Origin: Rheum nobile
Taxonomy: Eukaryota; Streptophyta; Magnoliopsida; Caryophyllales; Polygonaceae
Direction of reading: 5' to 3'
Length of the DNA: 64,000 nt
NCBI GenBank assembly: GCA_027886185.1
Contig: WOAB01000864.1
Coordinates: 3,534,001-3,598,000 of the forward strand
In this document: piece by piece, positions 22,119 to 31,872 of the stretch
Layout: every line of letters begins with the position of its first letter
Position numbering within the stretch: the stretch's first letter is position 1
Made by a program: the position numbers and the translations under genes
The notes under the pieces: model-generated
Seen by the model: only the letters and a program-made list of their open reading frames with translations
What the model was told of the DNA's origin: nothing
Databases searched by the model: none

Positions 22119-24329
22119 TTATGCTATTTTCATGAAAGGCCTTCCTAACAATATAGGTGTCGCATGCTCGTCATGTTCCATATCCAACACAAAAAAATCA
22201 GCAGGAAATATCAAGTCACCTACCAAGACAAGAACATCTTCAACTACTCCCTTAGGATACACATTAGACCTATCAGCTAGTTGAACAACAATTCCGGTCT
22301 CATGCAAGGGTCCTAATCCTAGGGATTCATACAAGGAGAAAGGCAAAACATTGATACATGCACCAAGATCAAGCATAGCTCTTTCAATTCTTATATCACC
22401 TATCACACATGGAATGCTAAACATGCCTGGATCACCACACTTTTTAGGCATTCGCCTTTGAAACACCGCAGACACATGCTCACTAACCTTGACCTTTTGT
22501 TTCCCTTTCAATTTTTGATTCCTTTTAATAGTGCAGATTTCTTTCAAGAACTTAGCAAACCTAGGAATACTCTTAACCAGTTTAAGCAATGGAATGTTTA
22601 CCTCACACTTACTGAAGGTCTCGAATATTTCATTGTCATTCTCCGGTCTTCTAGTCTCCTTCAACGCCTCAGGGAAAGGAGGGACCGGCTTCTGAGAGCA
22701 TAGAGGTGGAAAGCTCGGACGGACATAATCATCAAGAGGATCCTGGTCAAAACCGCGGGAGGCAGCGGGTTCCGGCGATCGCGGTTTTTGAGTTGAGGTT
22801 TCTGCATAACTGTCTGGGGTATAACCGCGGTTGGGAGCCGGCGTGGCTGGTCGCGGTTTTTCTTGCAGACTCTCTTCTGCAGAATCCAGTGGGCTTTCAT
22901 CGTCAAAACAGCGATCGCGGTAGGACGTGGTAGATTGCGGTTTTATATTTTCACATGCTGCAGAACCGTCTTGCAATTCACCCTGTTCAGCAATAGGGCT
23001 TATATTCAGCTGCTTTCCACTTCTCAAAGTCACTGCACTCACATTCTCCCTCGGGTTGACTACCGTTTGTGACGGTAATTTTTCCGAATCTCGAGCCTCT
23101 AGATTACTCACAGCTTGAGCAATTTGTGCCACTTGTTTCTCAAGATTCTGGAGGGATGACTTTGTTTCAGCATCTTTCTGCATGACTGTCTGAGCCAAGG
23201 ACTTGATCATTTCTTCAGCTGACATGGAAGGTTTAGGGTTGTATGGTGTCCTCGGTTGTTGTTGTTGCATGAGGTAAGGATTCTGAATATTTTGCTGATT
23301 ACTCCACCTGAAATTTGGATGATCTCTATATCCTGGATTGTAGGTGTTAGAAAATGGATCATATTTTGGTCTTGGTTGCCATCCTCCTACAGCTTTCACC
23401 TCAACATTTGACTCCTGAAGCGTTGGGCATGCATCAGTTGGGTGCCCTACTCCAGTACAAATTCCACATGGTCTGGCTTGTGGTGGAGTGCCATTGAGCA
23501 TAAAGCACTTCATCATTTCCTTCAACTCATTCACATCAGATTCAATCTTGGACGAAGAACCCACAGCCTTGAGACTCTCCCTTTTGCTAAATTGCCTTGA
23601 GCCTTCAGATAGCTCCTGAAACATCTCAAAAGCTTGGGGAGGAGTTTTGTTCAGAATGTTACCTCCACAAGCGGCATTCACCATTCTACGCTCCTCATCC
23701 GAGAGGCCATTGAACAAGTAGAGGATGAGATCTTGATCATTGTAACCATGGTATGGGCAACTTGCACATAACCGCTTGAATCTCTCGTAGTACTCATACA
23801 AGCTTTCAGAACCTTGTTGTTCAATAGTAGCAATGGCTCTCTTTAGACTATTCAGCTTTGTGGCCGGGAAGTATTTCTCAAGAAAAGCTTTCTTCATTTC
23901 GGCCCATGTCGTGATGCTTCCTGGGGCAAGATAGTAAAGCCAATCATTTGCAGAATCCTTCAAAGTGAACCCAAACGCTCTCAACATGATGGTGTCAGCA
24001 GTAACACCCCTTGGCTTCATGCTAGAACATACCGCATGAAATTACGCTAAGTGCTTGTTCGGGTCTTCTCCAGCAAGTCCATGGAAATGAGGCAACTCAT
24101 GGATCAATCCTGCTTTCAACTCAAAGTTCACTCCTTCAGCTAACTCGAGAATGGTTATAGCCAAAGGTTGTTGCTCCAAGTTCGGGGCAGTTAACTGTCT
24201 CAAAGTCCTATCAGCCATCTCTGTTTGGTTCAGAAGTTCACGGGTTGCTCTTCGATTCCTGAAAAATGTCCGCTCAATTTCTGGATCACAATCAAGAATG
24301 GGAGAATCAGTAGCACGGGTGTGAACCAT
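22119..24329 (-). pseudogene. gag-PR: Element C Gag-protease, one internal stop
   Basis: Gag starts at ATG 24329 (MVHTRATDS). A TAA at 24042 follows NKHLA, and the frame continues unchanged to 22119. The capsid-type region lies about 24000-23600 and the zinc knuckle CGICTGVGHPTDAC about 23470-23430. Then come a Q/N-rich linker, a linker carrying three foldback modules (22749-22788, 22823-22860, 22908-22944), and a retropepsin-like domain with LDLGACINVLP and LLGRPF (about 22370-22130). Start choice: this is the first ATG after the primer site, 63 bp away. The close similarity to element A supports all domain calls. Confidence 0.85.
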
Positions 24330-24392
24330 ACAGAAGGTTCACACCAAAAGTTGATAAACAAACAATTACAAAGAGAAAGAACAATTATTAAT

Positions 24393-24410
24393 TCCCCGGC
24401 AATGGCGCCA
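24393..24410 (-). other. Primer binding site of element C (tRNA-Asp type)
   Basis: The minus strand TGGCGCCATTGCCGGGGA is complementary to the tRNA-Asp(GUC) 3' end with one mismatch. The spacer aatt follows, then LTR sequence. Confidence 0.85.
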
Positions 24411-24414
24411 AATT

Positions 24415-24858
24415 TGATAACGTATTTTCAGTCGTGCGCGCTATCAAAGTAATCCTAATATGCAACTAGAGTATAGCATGCAAGTAAGGAGTCGAACCCA
24501 AGGGAATCAACACGTCAATTTCTATGTAATTACTAATTTATCAACTTTAAAGAACAAATGGGGGGAGATTGGTTCTCTACTAAGACTAAACAAATGAAAT
24601 AACACCAAAATCAAGCTTAAGAAAATAAGAAGAAAGGGAGTTTCACCTAGCAAGTTTCCACACAGAAGTTAACCAAATTGATCATTGATTCCTCTCATGT
24701 TCATATTCACCCTTTTGATTTGTTCCTCTTATGATCTTATTTATATTAACAAGCCAACCGGACTTGCTAACACTTACTAATTGATAACCTAGAAGACCTT
24801 CTAAGTTGGTTCAATCAGTAGCATAAAGCGTAAGATTAACGGATTGCATGCAAAGACT
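24415..24858 (-). repeat. Extra 444-bp partial LTR between the C 5' LTR and its primer site
   Basis: This stretch repeats the primer-proximal 444 bp of the C LTR, stops at gcaaagact, and is followed by aatt and then the complete LTR (24863-26115). The plus-strand order is therefore primer site, aatt, partial LTR, aatt, full LTR. It is nearly identical to the LTR, so the repeat is young. It would fit a duplicated R-U5 if R begins near this point, but I cannot place R from sequence alone. Confidence 0.85.
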
Positions 24859-24862
24859 AATT

Positions 24863-26115
24863 TGATAACGTATTTTCAGTCGTGCGCGCTATCAAAGTAA
24901 TCCTAATATGCAACTAGAGTATAGCATGCAAGTAAGGAGTCGAACCCAAGGGAATCAACATGTCAATTTCTATGTAATTACTAATTTATCAACTTTAAAG
25001 AACAAATGGGGGGAGATTGGTTTTCTACTAAGACTAAACAAATGAAATAACACCAAAATCAAGCTTAAGAAAATAAGAAGAACGGGAGTTTCACCTAGCA
25101 AGTTTTCACACAGAAGTTAACCAAATTGATCATTGATTCCTCTCATGTTCATATTCACCCTTTTGATTTGTTCCTCTTCTGATCTTATTTATATTAACAA
25201 GCCAACCGGACTTGCTAACACTTACTAATTGATAACCTAGAAGACCTTCTAAGTTGGTTCAATCAGTAGCATAAAGCGTAAGATTAACGGATTGCATGCA
25301 AAGACTCAACACTGCAAGTATGACATGCAAATCAATTTCCTTTTCACAATTTAATTCAGTTTACCAATTTCATGCAATTGTGATTGCTACAAGCGATTAG
25401 GGATTCCACCGTATATCCCAATTCTAGCAATTAGATAACTATAGATTTAAACTAGGAGATCAATCTAGTCAAAAATATAGAAATCTGAAATATGCTCAAG
25501 GAAATTAATATCAAATCCAACAAGGGATGAACAAGAGAAATGAACCTTACAACCGAGTTAACTTTGTGCTTCCACGCTAGGCAAAACAGGAAATTAGTTC
25601 TGGTTCATGTTCTTCACACACAATTCAAATCCAAAAGAGATAAGAAAAACTAAGTGTTCTTGAGAGAAAAGAAAGGAAAAATTCAGGTAAGAGGCTAGGT
25701 CTGGACGGGCCTCAAACCCTCATCCGAGCCCCATAAATACCTAGATTAATTAAACAAAACGAAACAGCCAAGCAGTTCGAGAAAATCGGAAGTTGTTCAG
25801 TCGCTCAGAAAACCGCGACCAACCGCGGGTGGTAGCGATCGCGGTTTGTGCTCCCCAAGGTTCTGCTGGAAATCTGTTAACCGCTGGTCGCCATTAGTCG
25901 CATCAGCTCGCGGTTTTCTCTCCAGGAACTTCTGTCTTTTGATCACCAGCTCTCCTACATGGCTTCGGGCTCCGTCTTCAACTCGTAAGTGCTTCCAAAA
26001 ACATCCACAATGCAGCTCCGCACCTCAAACACCAACTTACCTCCAAAACCCCGCCAAAGTCTCCTATAAATGTGCTAATAATCCCTAACTACGCCATACA
26101 AAATATGGCGTATCA
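24863..26115 (-). repeat. 5' LTR of element C
   Basis: It is 1,253 bp, exactly the length of the 3' LTR. Foldback modules lie at 25809-25846 and 25877-25917. Its last 258 bp (from 25856) were copied by the later tandem duplication and reappear at 37903-38163. Confidence 0.92.
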
Positions 26116-26562
26116 GCTTTAAATAGCCAAGGTATCTCGACCAAGACCTAATGGGCTTGGGCCGAAACGAGCCTAAGGGCTAGCCCATGCAAGCATGCAA
26201 AAGGCACAAACCCTAAAAGATAGAGAGACATAAAAGGAAACTATCTAAACAAAGCTGGAAATACCAAATATAGAAATTGTCTTAAAAGAACGCGTTATAG
26301 ATATTGAATGCGAGAATCTTCAGATAGAACGCGATCAGCTTTCAAGGTGGTTGAGTCGCTTGAAAGAGATCGCGTTCAGCATTGAGTCGCTTGAAGGAAG
26401 ATGCATTGAGGCACGCGATCTTTGGTCTTGGATAGAGATGGTTGAATGAGATCGCGATATCTATTCCAGAGGCGAGGAGTAGTCTTTTTACTTGGCTCTT
26501 CTGAGCTCTCGGTCATGGCTTCGTCCTCGTCTTGGGCCGTCATGGGAGGCAGGGTCACATCA
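26116..26562 (-). repeat. B LTR2, second part
   Basis: It continues LTR2 after element C, starting with the duplicated gcttt (26116-26120) and ending gggtcacatca. The polypurine complement ccctcccccac follows, which shows that another B interior begins here and not the host flank. Confidence 0.85.
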
Positions 26563-27319
26563 CCCTCCCCCACTTGGCTGTGAAGCATCCCTGCTTCACC
26601 ATCGTTGAACTTGTGCTCGACATTCCTTTGCAAGTGCTCCCACGCGAGGATTCCGGTGTCGAACACGAATCTTGTGCCGTCTCGTGGCGGAAAGGCACCG
26701 AACACCCAGCGGAGTATGTGTTGAAGGCAACACAAAAGGGGTGGCATGTGTGGTGGTTTTGCTGGCAAATCCGTCGTGAACTCTGCTGGAAACGAGGCGA
26801 CAGGTTGGGGAAAATGCGTGGCGAGGAGGTAGTTATGCAGGCCCGTAGGTGGCACCTTGCTGTTCAAATGGGCGATGAAGGCCCTAGGTCTGGCGAGAAG
26901 CACCTGGTGAGCACAACGGTCCTGCAACGCAGTGTTCGGAGGCGCGTACCCCTTGTCTCGGCAATGCGTGGTATCTTGGGGCACGTCGTGGTTTGAGATG
27001 AGTGGTGGCCTCAATGAAGAATCTCCGTGATCTGAGGTGGGTGGCTTTGGTGTTGACGCGGTTGTAAGAGCTTTTTGGCGATCACGCTCAACCTGGTCCT
27101 GCAAGACCTCATGGGGAGACATTGGATGCAAGGTGACGCACTTCCCGTGGTAATTGAACACATAAGTGTTCAAATAGCCATCATGGAGCACGCGCCTGTC
27201 GAATTTCGATGGGCGCCCAAGCAAAATATGGTTGGCATCCATTGCGATGACATCACAAAGTATAGAATCACATTATTGCCCTATGGAAAAAGAAATTAAG
27301 CATTGGTGAGATACGGTGT
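26376..27319 (-). pseudogene. B internal 2: protease end and polyprotein tail
   Basis: An open minus-strand frame (27242-26376) starts within the protease end (ILLGRPSKFDRRVLHDG) and runs through the unique B tail across the polypurine tract into LTR2, ending VFLQATQC. The zinc knuckle, capsid and N-terminus are gone. At 27319 the sequence jumps to a 22-bp piece from near the B1 zinc-knuckle linker and then to the leader. Confidence 0.75.
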
Positions 27320-27603
27320 TTCGGCGAGAGATTTGTGCATGAAATAAGGAAACAAATTATTCTAGCATGCAAGATAACAAAATTACCTAACACACCAAAA
27401 CATGGGGAACAAGAAAAAAAATTCGGCCAAGGTGGGACCTTGTAGAAACCGAAAGGTGAGCAAAGATTTGATTTTTATGGTTTTTTTCTTCTTTTCTCGC
27501 GAGATGATGCGAAAGCAAACGAATGGAGTTAGAAAAAAAAAATTGAGAACAATATGTAAGCTTGAGTTCGTGACTTACAAGACTGCTGGACTCTGATGCC
27601 AGT
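27320..27603 (-). other. B internal 2 leader with deletion junctions and primer site
   Basis: After a short tttcggcgagag piece the sequence joins the B leader at gcatgaa, a 7-bp match shared by both parents (B1 about 11765 and about 14012). The leader runs to the primer site ggactctgatgcca (27588-27601). Confidence 0.7.
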
Positions 27604-28096
27604 TGATGTGTCCTTGCCTCCGATGACAAGCCAAATTGTCAAAGGTGACGCCTTTGGATCTAGTCTTGGTTGGGAAGTCACTCGATGTTGTGATTCTGCT
27701 GTGGAACACGATTCTGGGGATGATCACGAGCGGAAGAACACGATGAATGGAGTTGTTGACGTCGGCGACAACAAGGACTCGGTGGTGATGGAAGCGATTT
27801 GATGGGAGAAGAGTTAGCGTTGGCGAAAGCGATTTGGTGAAGGATATAAGGCTTGAAAAGACAAGTCTTTATGGTTTCGTAGCGTCGACTGCGGATGAAA
27901 GAGATGCGAAGATAGACTTTTCTTGAGAAGATCAAGCGTTTTCCATAGTGTCGGCGGCGGAGGGAATGGGGATGAGAGGGATATGGGTGACGTCCGATCA
28001 AGGGAAGGAGGAGTAGTCTTCTTACTTGGCTCTTCTGAGCTCTCGATCATGGCTTCGACCTCGTCTTGGGCCGTCATGGGAGGCAGGGTCACATCA
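27604..28096 (-). repeat. B LTR3, internally deleted
   Basis: It starts tgatgtgtcc and ends gggtcacatca, but about 430-440 bp are missing between aagggaaggagg and agtagtcttc. The two parental sites share gagga, which suggests a microhomology deletion. A polypurine complement follows at 28097. Confidence 0.8.
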
Positions 28097-29539
28097 CCCT
28101 CCCCCACTTGGCTGTGAAGCGTCCCCGCTTCACCATCGTTGAACTTGTGCTCGATATTCCTTTGCAAGTGCTCCCACGCGAGGATTCCGGTGTCGAACAC
28201 GAATCTTGTGCCGTCTTGTGGCGGATAGGCACCAAACACCCAGCGGAGTATGTGTTGAAGGCGACACAAAGGGGGTGGCGTGTGTGGTGGTTTTGCTGGC
28301 AAATCCGCCGTGAACTCTACTGGAAACGAGGCGACAGGTTGGGGCAAATGCGTGGCGAGGAGGTAGTTGTGCAGGCCCGTAGGTGGCACATTGCTGTTCA
28401 AATGGGCGATGAAGGCCCTAGGTCTGGCGAGAAGCACCTGGTGAGCACAACGGTCCTGCAACACAGTGTTCGGAGGCGCATACCCCTTGTCTCGGCAACG
28501 CGTGGTATCCTGGGGCGCGTCGTGGTTTGAGACGAGTGGTGGCATCAATGAAGAATCTCCATGATATGAGGTGGGTGGCTTTTTTTTGACGCGATTGTAA
28601 GAGCTTTCTGGCGATCACGCTCAACCTGGTCCTGCAAGACCTCATGGGGAGACATTGGATGCAAGGTGACGCGCTTCCCGTGGTAATTGAACACATAAGT
28701 GTTCAAATAGCCATCATGGAGCACGCGCCTGTCGAATTACCAGGGGCGCCCAAGCAAAATATGGGTGGAGTCCATTGCGATGACATCACAAAGTATAGAA
28801 TCACAGTATTGCCCTATGGAAAAACAAATTAAGCATTGGCGAGATACGGTGTTACCTGGACTTGAAGAAATCCATTGGGGGGAATAAGGCTGGGGATGAG
28901 GCGTCGTGGGTAACTTGAAGTTTGACACGACCTTCTCATTGACAATGTTAGCACATGATCCTCCATCAACAATGACACTCAAGGAATCTGTTTAGACGAG
29001 AGCTCTTGTGTGGAACAAGTTCTCGCGTTGGTCATGTAGGGCCGCTTCCTTGACCGTGAGTAGATGCCTAGTCACCAAGCTTAATGGTGTGCCCGCGTTC
29101 AGAGCAGCTTGTATGCAGTCATAGACGTCGTTCTCCTCGTCGGTGCCTTCAGCAATCGCGTTAAGGGTGGCCTCCTCGTCGTCACAGGACTAGTAGCCAG
29201 CGGCGGCGGCGGAGAACAACACCTTGCGTGCATTGTGGCAATCTTTCTTGTAGTGGCCTCGCCCACCACATTTGTAACACTCCAGGTCGCGTGCGCGATC
29301 TGTGCCCACTGGAGCTTGGCTGGTCGCGGTCTGGCGCGGCACGGTTTTTGGCATCGACGGCTTCGCGTGGAGAGCTTGTCCGGACGCGGCTGTGGGAGAC
29401 ACACTAGGGCGAATAGTAGTAGAAGAGAAACCACTAGGGTTAGAAGCATACCTGGATTGGCCACTTGGAAAAGTGTAAGACTTTCGGCAAGAGATTTGTG
29501 CATGAATTTGCATCGCCGTATGGGTGAGTGTGTTCAAGT
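28097..29539 (-). pseudogene. B internal 3: zinc knuckle, protease and tail, frames broken
   Basis: The unique tail (28548-28097), the protease (VDGGSCANIV near 28970, LLGRPW near 28740) and the zinc knuckle (CYKCGGRGHYKKDC near 29275-29233) are recognisable, but frameshifts (near 28570 and 28735) and a stop (near 29191) split them. The capsid and N-terminus are missing. At 29539 caagtctt joins directly to LTR sequence, with tctt shared by both parents. Confidence 0.75.
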
Positions 29540-29784
29540 CTTCAGATAGAACGCGATCATCTTTGAATGAGGTTGAGTCGCTTGAAAGAGACCGCGTTCA
29601 ACATTGAGTCGCTTGAAGGAAGACACGTTGAGGCATGCGATCTTTGGTCTTGGATAGAGATGGTTGAATGAGATCGCAGTCTCTATTCCAGAGGCGAGGA
29701 GTAGTCTTCTTACTTGGCTCTTCTGAGCTCTCGATCATGGCTTCATCCTCGTCTTGGGCCGTCATGGGAGGCAGGGTCATATCA
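29540..29784 (-). repeat. B LTR4, partial
   Basis: Only the outer 245 bp of a B LTR remain, ending gggtcatatca. The target duplication CATAT follows at 29785-29789, pairing with 9424-9428. Confidence 0.85.
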
Positions 29785-30515
29785 CATATGATGCAAGCCG
29801 TCTGGTCACCGTCGTCTAAAGAGCATTACATGGACGTGGACACAATCACTGTAGTTGGAGAATCTCTCACTACAGAGTAGAAGGTAAGACCGTCCTATCT
29901 TGATTACATCATTTTGTTTTTGTTGTTGTCCCCATCGTTCTGATAGTATTCTCTTAACAGGGCCTCCAGGCGACACTATGTGCCTGGGATCACCTCAAGG
30001 GTTTGTCTTCCGAAATGGACTCTTTACAAGAAGCAGGCTGAGACTGACAAGGGAATTGACATTCTCACTTCCAGGAATTCTGAGTTGTCGCAAAGCATGG
30101 TGGTCCTCTAGAAGAAGGTGTTGAAGCTTAATGATGAGAAGACTCATCTAAAGGAGTAGGAGTTAGCGGCGATGGAAGAGAATGAGCGTCTGTGGTGGAG
30201 CTTGAAGAGGCGGCGGCTTACGACTCGTGGTTGGCCAAGGTGGAGGCCATGGAGGATGTCATCCCTAGGAAACACGTAGAGTGGGACGCGGTTGCTGAAA
30301 GGAAGACATTTCACGATTCTTATCCTTTTGAGATTTTCTGCCCAAGTAAGACGCCGCGGAAGCTCACTAACATCAAGGAGGAAAAAGGAGTCTATCTTTG
30401 GGGAGAAGCAAGACTTGGTGGCGTAGGGCGATGTGTTGGATCCCGCCTCCACTTCATGAACCGTTTTTCATTAACTCTGATAGTATTGACCGTCGCCCGT
30501 AGTAGGACGGTGTTT
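29785..30515 (+). pseudogene. Element E antisense ORF, 3' part (copy 1)
   Basis: The aORF resumes after the B array. An exon runs to GTAAGACC at about 29883, and an intron to ...TCTTAACAG at about 29960. A glutamate- and lysine-rich exon follows (EMDSLQ, then LKLNDEKTHLKE, then AAMEENER-type heptads), suggesting a coiled coil, and then a VAERKTFHDSYPFEIFCPS segment. TAG codons near 30107 and 30157 and frame changes show decay. The mean strand bias of codons favours plus. Function unknown. Confidence 0.5.
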
Positions 30516-31140
30516 TGATCCTTTGGGCCTACCTCTTATGGTGTCTTGACGATCTTTTGCCCTTATCTGTGGGGATGACTGGATGAGGTATTTAATTAGC
30601 AGTAACTTCCCTTGCATGACTTGCTTGTTTGCTTGTCTGTGTTGCATGACTTGTTTGTTTGCTTGTCTGTGTTGCACGCCTTTGTGTCTTTGGTTGTGCA
30701 AGTACACTAAGGCTTGGATCAATCGCATAAGAGGACATGATCACGTTGCGGAGATGATGTTTAAGCTTCTCGCGTTGCGCCAGTGTTGACAAGGTCGATC
30801 AAAGATGTGGGCGATGTCGTTGAAGGCATTGAAGGTCGAGTTGGAGGCATTTGGAGCAGTAGCCAACATAGTATATGTAGTAGCTTATTTGTATAGTATG
30901 AGTAGAATAGAAAAGTGTACCTTTTGTGAATGAGAAATGAGATCTTCTCCTTTTGAGTCCAACACTTGTGTTTCATTGTTTTGTCTTCGATCATCCTTTT
31001 GATGTGCTTATCGAAAGTGTCTCTGCGCTTGGCGGCTAGCTGGAGTGAGCATGTTATTGTCGATTATAGATATACGACTTTGTAGATTTTAGTTTGATCA
31101 TGAGGTTTCAGTCACGATCTATGTTAGATAGATGACATGG
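30516..31140. other. Element E region between aORF and minisatellite (no gene)
   Basis: I see no supported gene. A 30-bp unit (tgcatgacttgcttgtttgc followed by ttgtctgtgt) is duplicated in tandem at about 30613-30672, and its copy lies at about 42612-42671. Confidence 0.5.
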
Positions 31141-31399
31141 ATCATAGTATCGTAGAGACGAGAGAGATCGCGACATATGCATAGCGATATTAGTAGGTGA
31201 TCGTCGGGGGGTCATGGTGTCGTAGAGATGAGAGAGATCGTGAGATTTACGTTGTGATATTTATAGGTGACCGTATAGGGTCATGGTGTCGTAGAGATGA
31301 TAGATATTGCGGGATTCATGTCGCGATATTAATAGGTAACGGTCAGGGGTCATGGCATCGTAGAGACGAGAGAGATTGCAGGATTTGCGTCGCGATATT
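31141..31399. repeat. 69-bp minisatellite in element E (copy 1, split by the LINE)
   Basis: The units start at tcatagtatcg 31142, tcatggtgtcg 31212 and 31281, and tcatggcatcg 31350. A further unit resumes after the LINE at 37841-37905. Spacing is 69-70 bp. Each unit contains agagacgagagagat and gcgatatt..taggtgacc. Confidence 0.85.
31386..31399. repeat. LINE target-site duplication, left
   Basis: TGCGTCGCGATATT is repeated exactly at 37827-37840. The empty site in the duplicate (43387-43400) reads tgcatcgcgatatt and runs straight into aataggtgacc. Confidence 0.9.
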
Positions 31400-31405
31400 T
31401 TTTTG

Positions 31406-31872
31406 GTGTAATGGTAAATTCGATAAATAAGTCCCTATAAAGAGGAAAGAAGAAGCGATACAAAGATCAAGCACAACTGGACAAGCACGCAGGCCTTCCA
31501 GACTATGCCAAAGCGAGCATCAGAGAATAAAACCCCATGGCCAGGGCTACAGCTATAAGAGCAGGGTAAGAACTACCCCGGGCCTCATTAAAACCTCTAT
31601 GTTGGAAAACCCCAAGGGAAAAACCAGACATAGAGGAAAAAGAGCACCCCTGCAACCCCATCATCAAAATCCAGGCCAAACAAAGCAAAAGAAACAAAAA
31701 ACTGGCAAACGGGGAGAGACATGCAAGCCTTCCACACAAAGCCGACAAAGGCGCAATTGGAAAGGCACGCAGGCCACCCAAACTACACCAACAACCCCGG
31801 AAAAACCTGAAAGAGTGCCCATGGGAGAGCATGCAAGCCCCCCATACCACACAACACAACAAGAAGATCGAG
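31406..31872 (-). other. LINE 3' untranslated region
   Basis: About 470 bp lie between the ORF2 stop (31873) and the A tail. No gene is supported. Frames here on either strand are short and have no recognisable motifs. Confidence 0.6.

Larger units (their letters stand above)
14779..26115 (-). mobile_element. Element C: 11.3-kb Athila-like Ty3/gypsy retrotransposon
   Basis: The element is 11,337 bp with 1,253-bp LTRs (14779-16031 and 24863-26115), a perfect five-base target duplication GCTTT (14774-14778, 26116-26120), a tRNA-Asp primer site (24393-24410) and a polypurine tract (16032-16046). The minus strand encodes Gag-PR-RT-RNase H-IN in one frame (24329-18663, two stops) and a third ORF (17883-16669, two stops). 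The LTRs differ at about 18-20 positions by eye (about 1.5%), so the insertion is recent. An extra 444-bp LTR piece lies next to the primer site. Foldback modules AAACCGCGA...TCGCGGTTT recur at least 12 times. Confidence 0.92.
9429..29784 (-). mobile_element. B array: tandem chain of non-autonomous gag-protease gypsy elements
   Basis: Reading left to right the order is LTR1 (9429-10366), internal 1 (10367-14282), LTR2 (14283-14778 plus 26121-26562, split by element C), internal 2 with deletions (26563-27603), LTR3 with a central deletion (27604-28096), internal 3 (28097-29539) and partial LTR4 (29540-29784). CATAT stands directly outside both ends (9424-9428 and 29785-29789), so the whole chain occupies one original insertion site. 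No RT, RNase H or integrase is present in any unit, so mobilisation must have depended on another element. This composition resembles the TR-GAG class of non-autonomous retrotransposons. Confidence 0.85.

Noticed and set aside
22119..22121. Programmed readthrough stop between protease and RT in element C
   Set aside because: Element A has a sense codon at this position and other stops in C look random, so a mutation is simpler.
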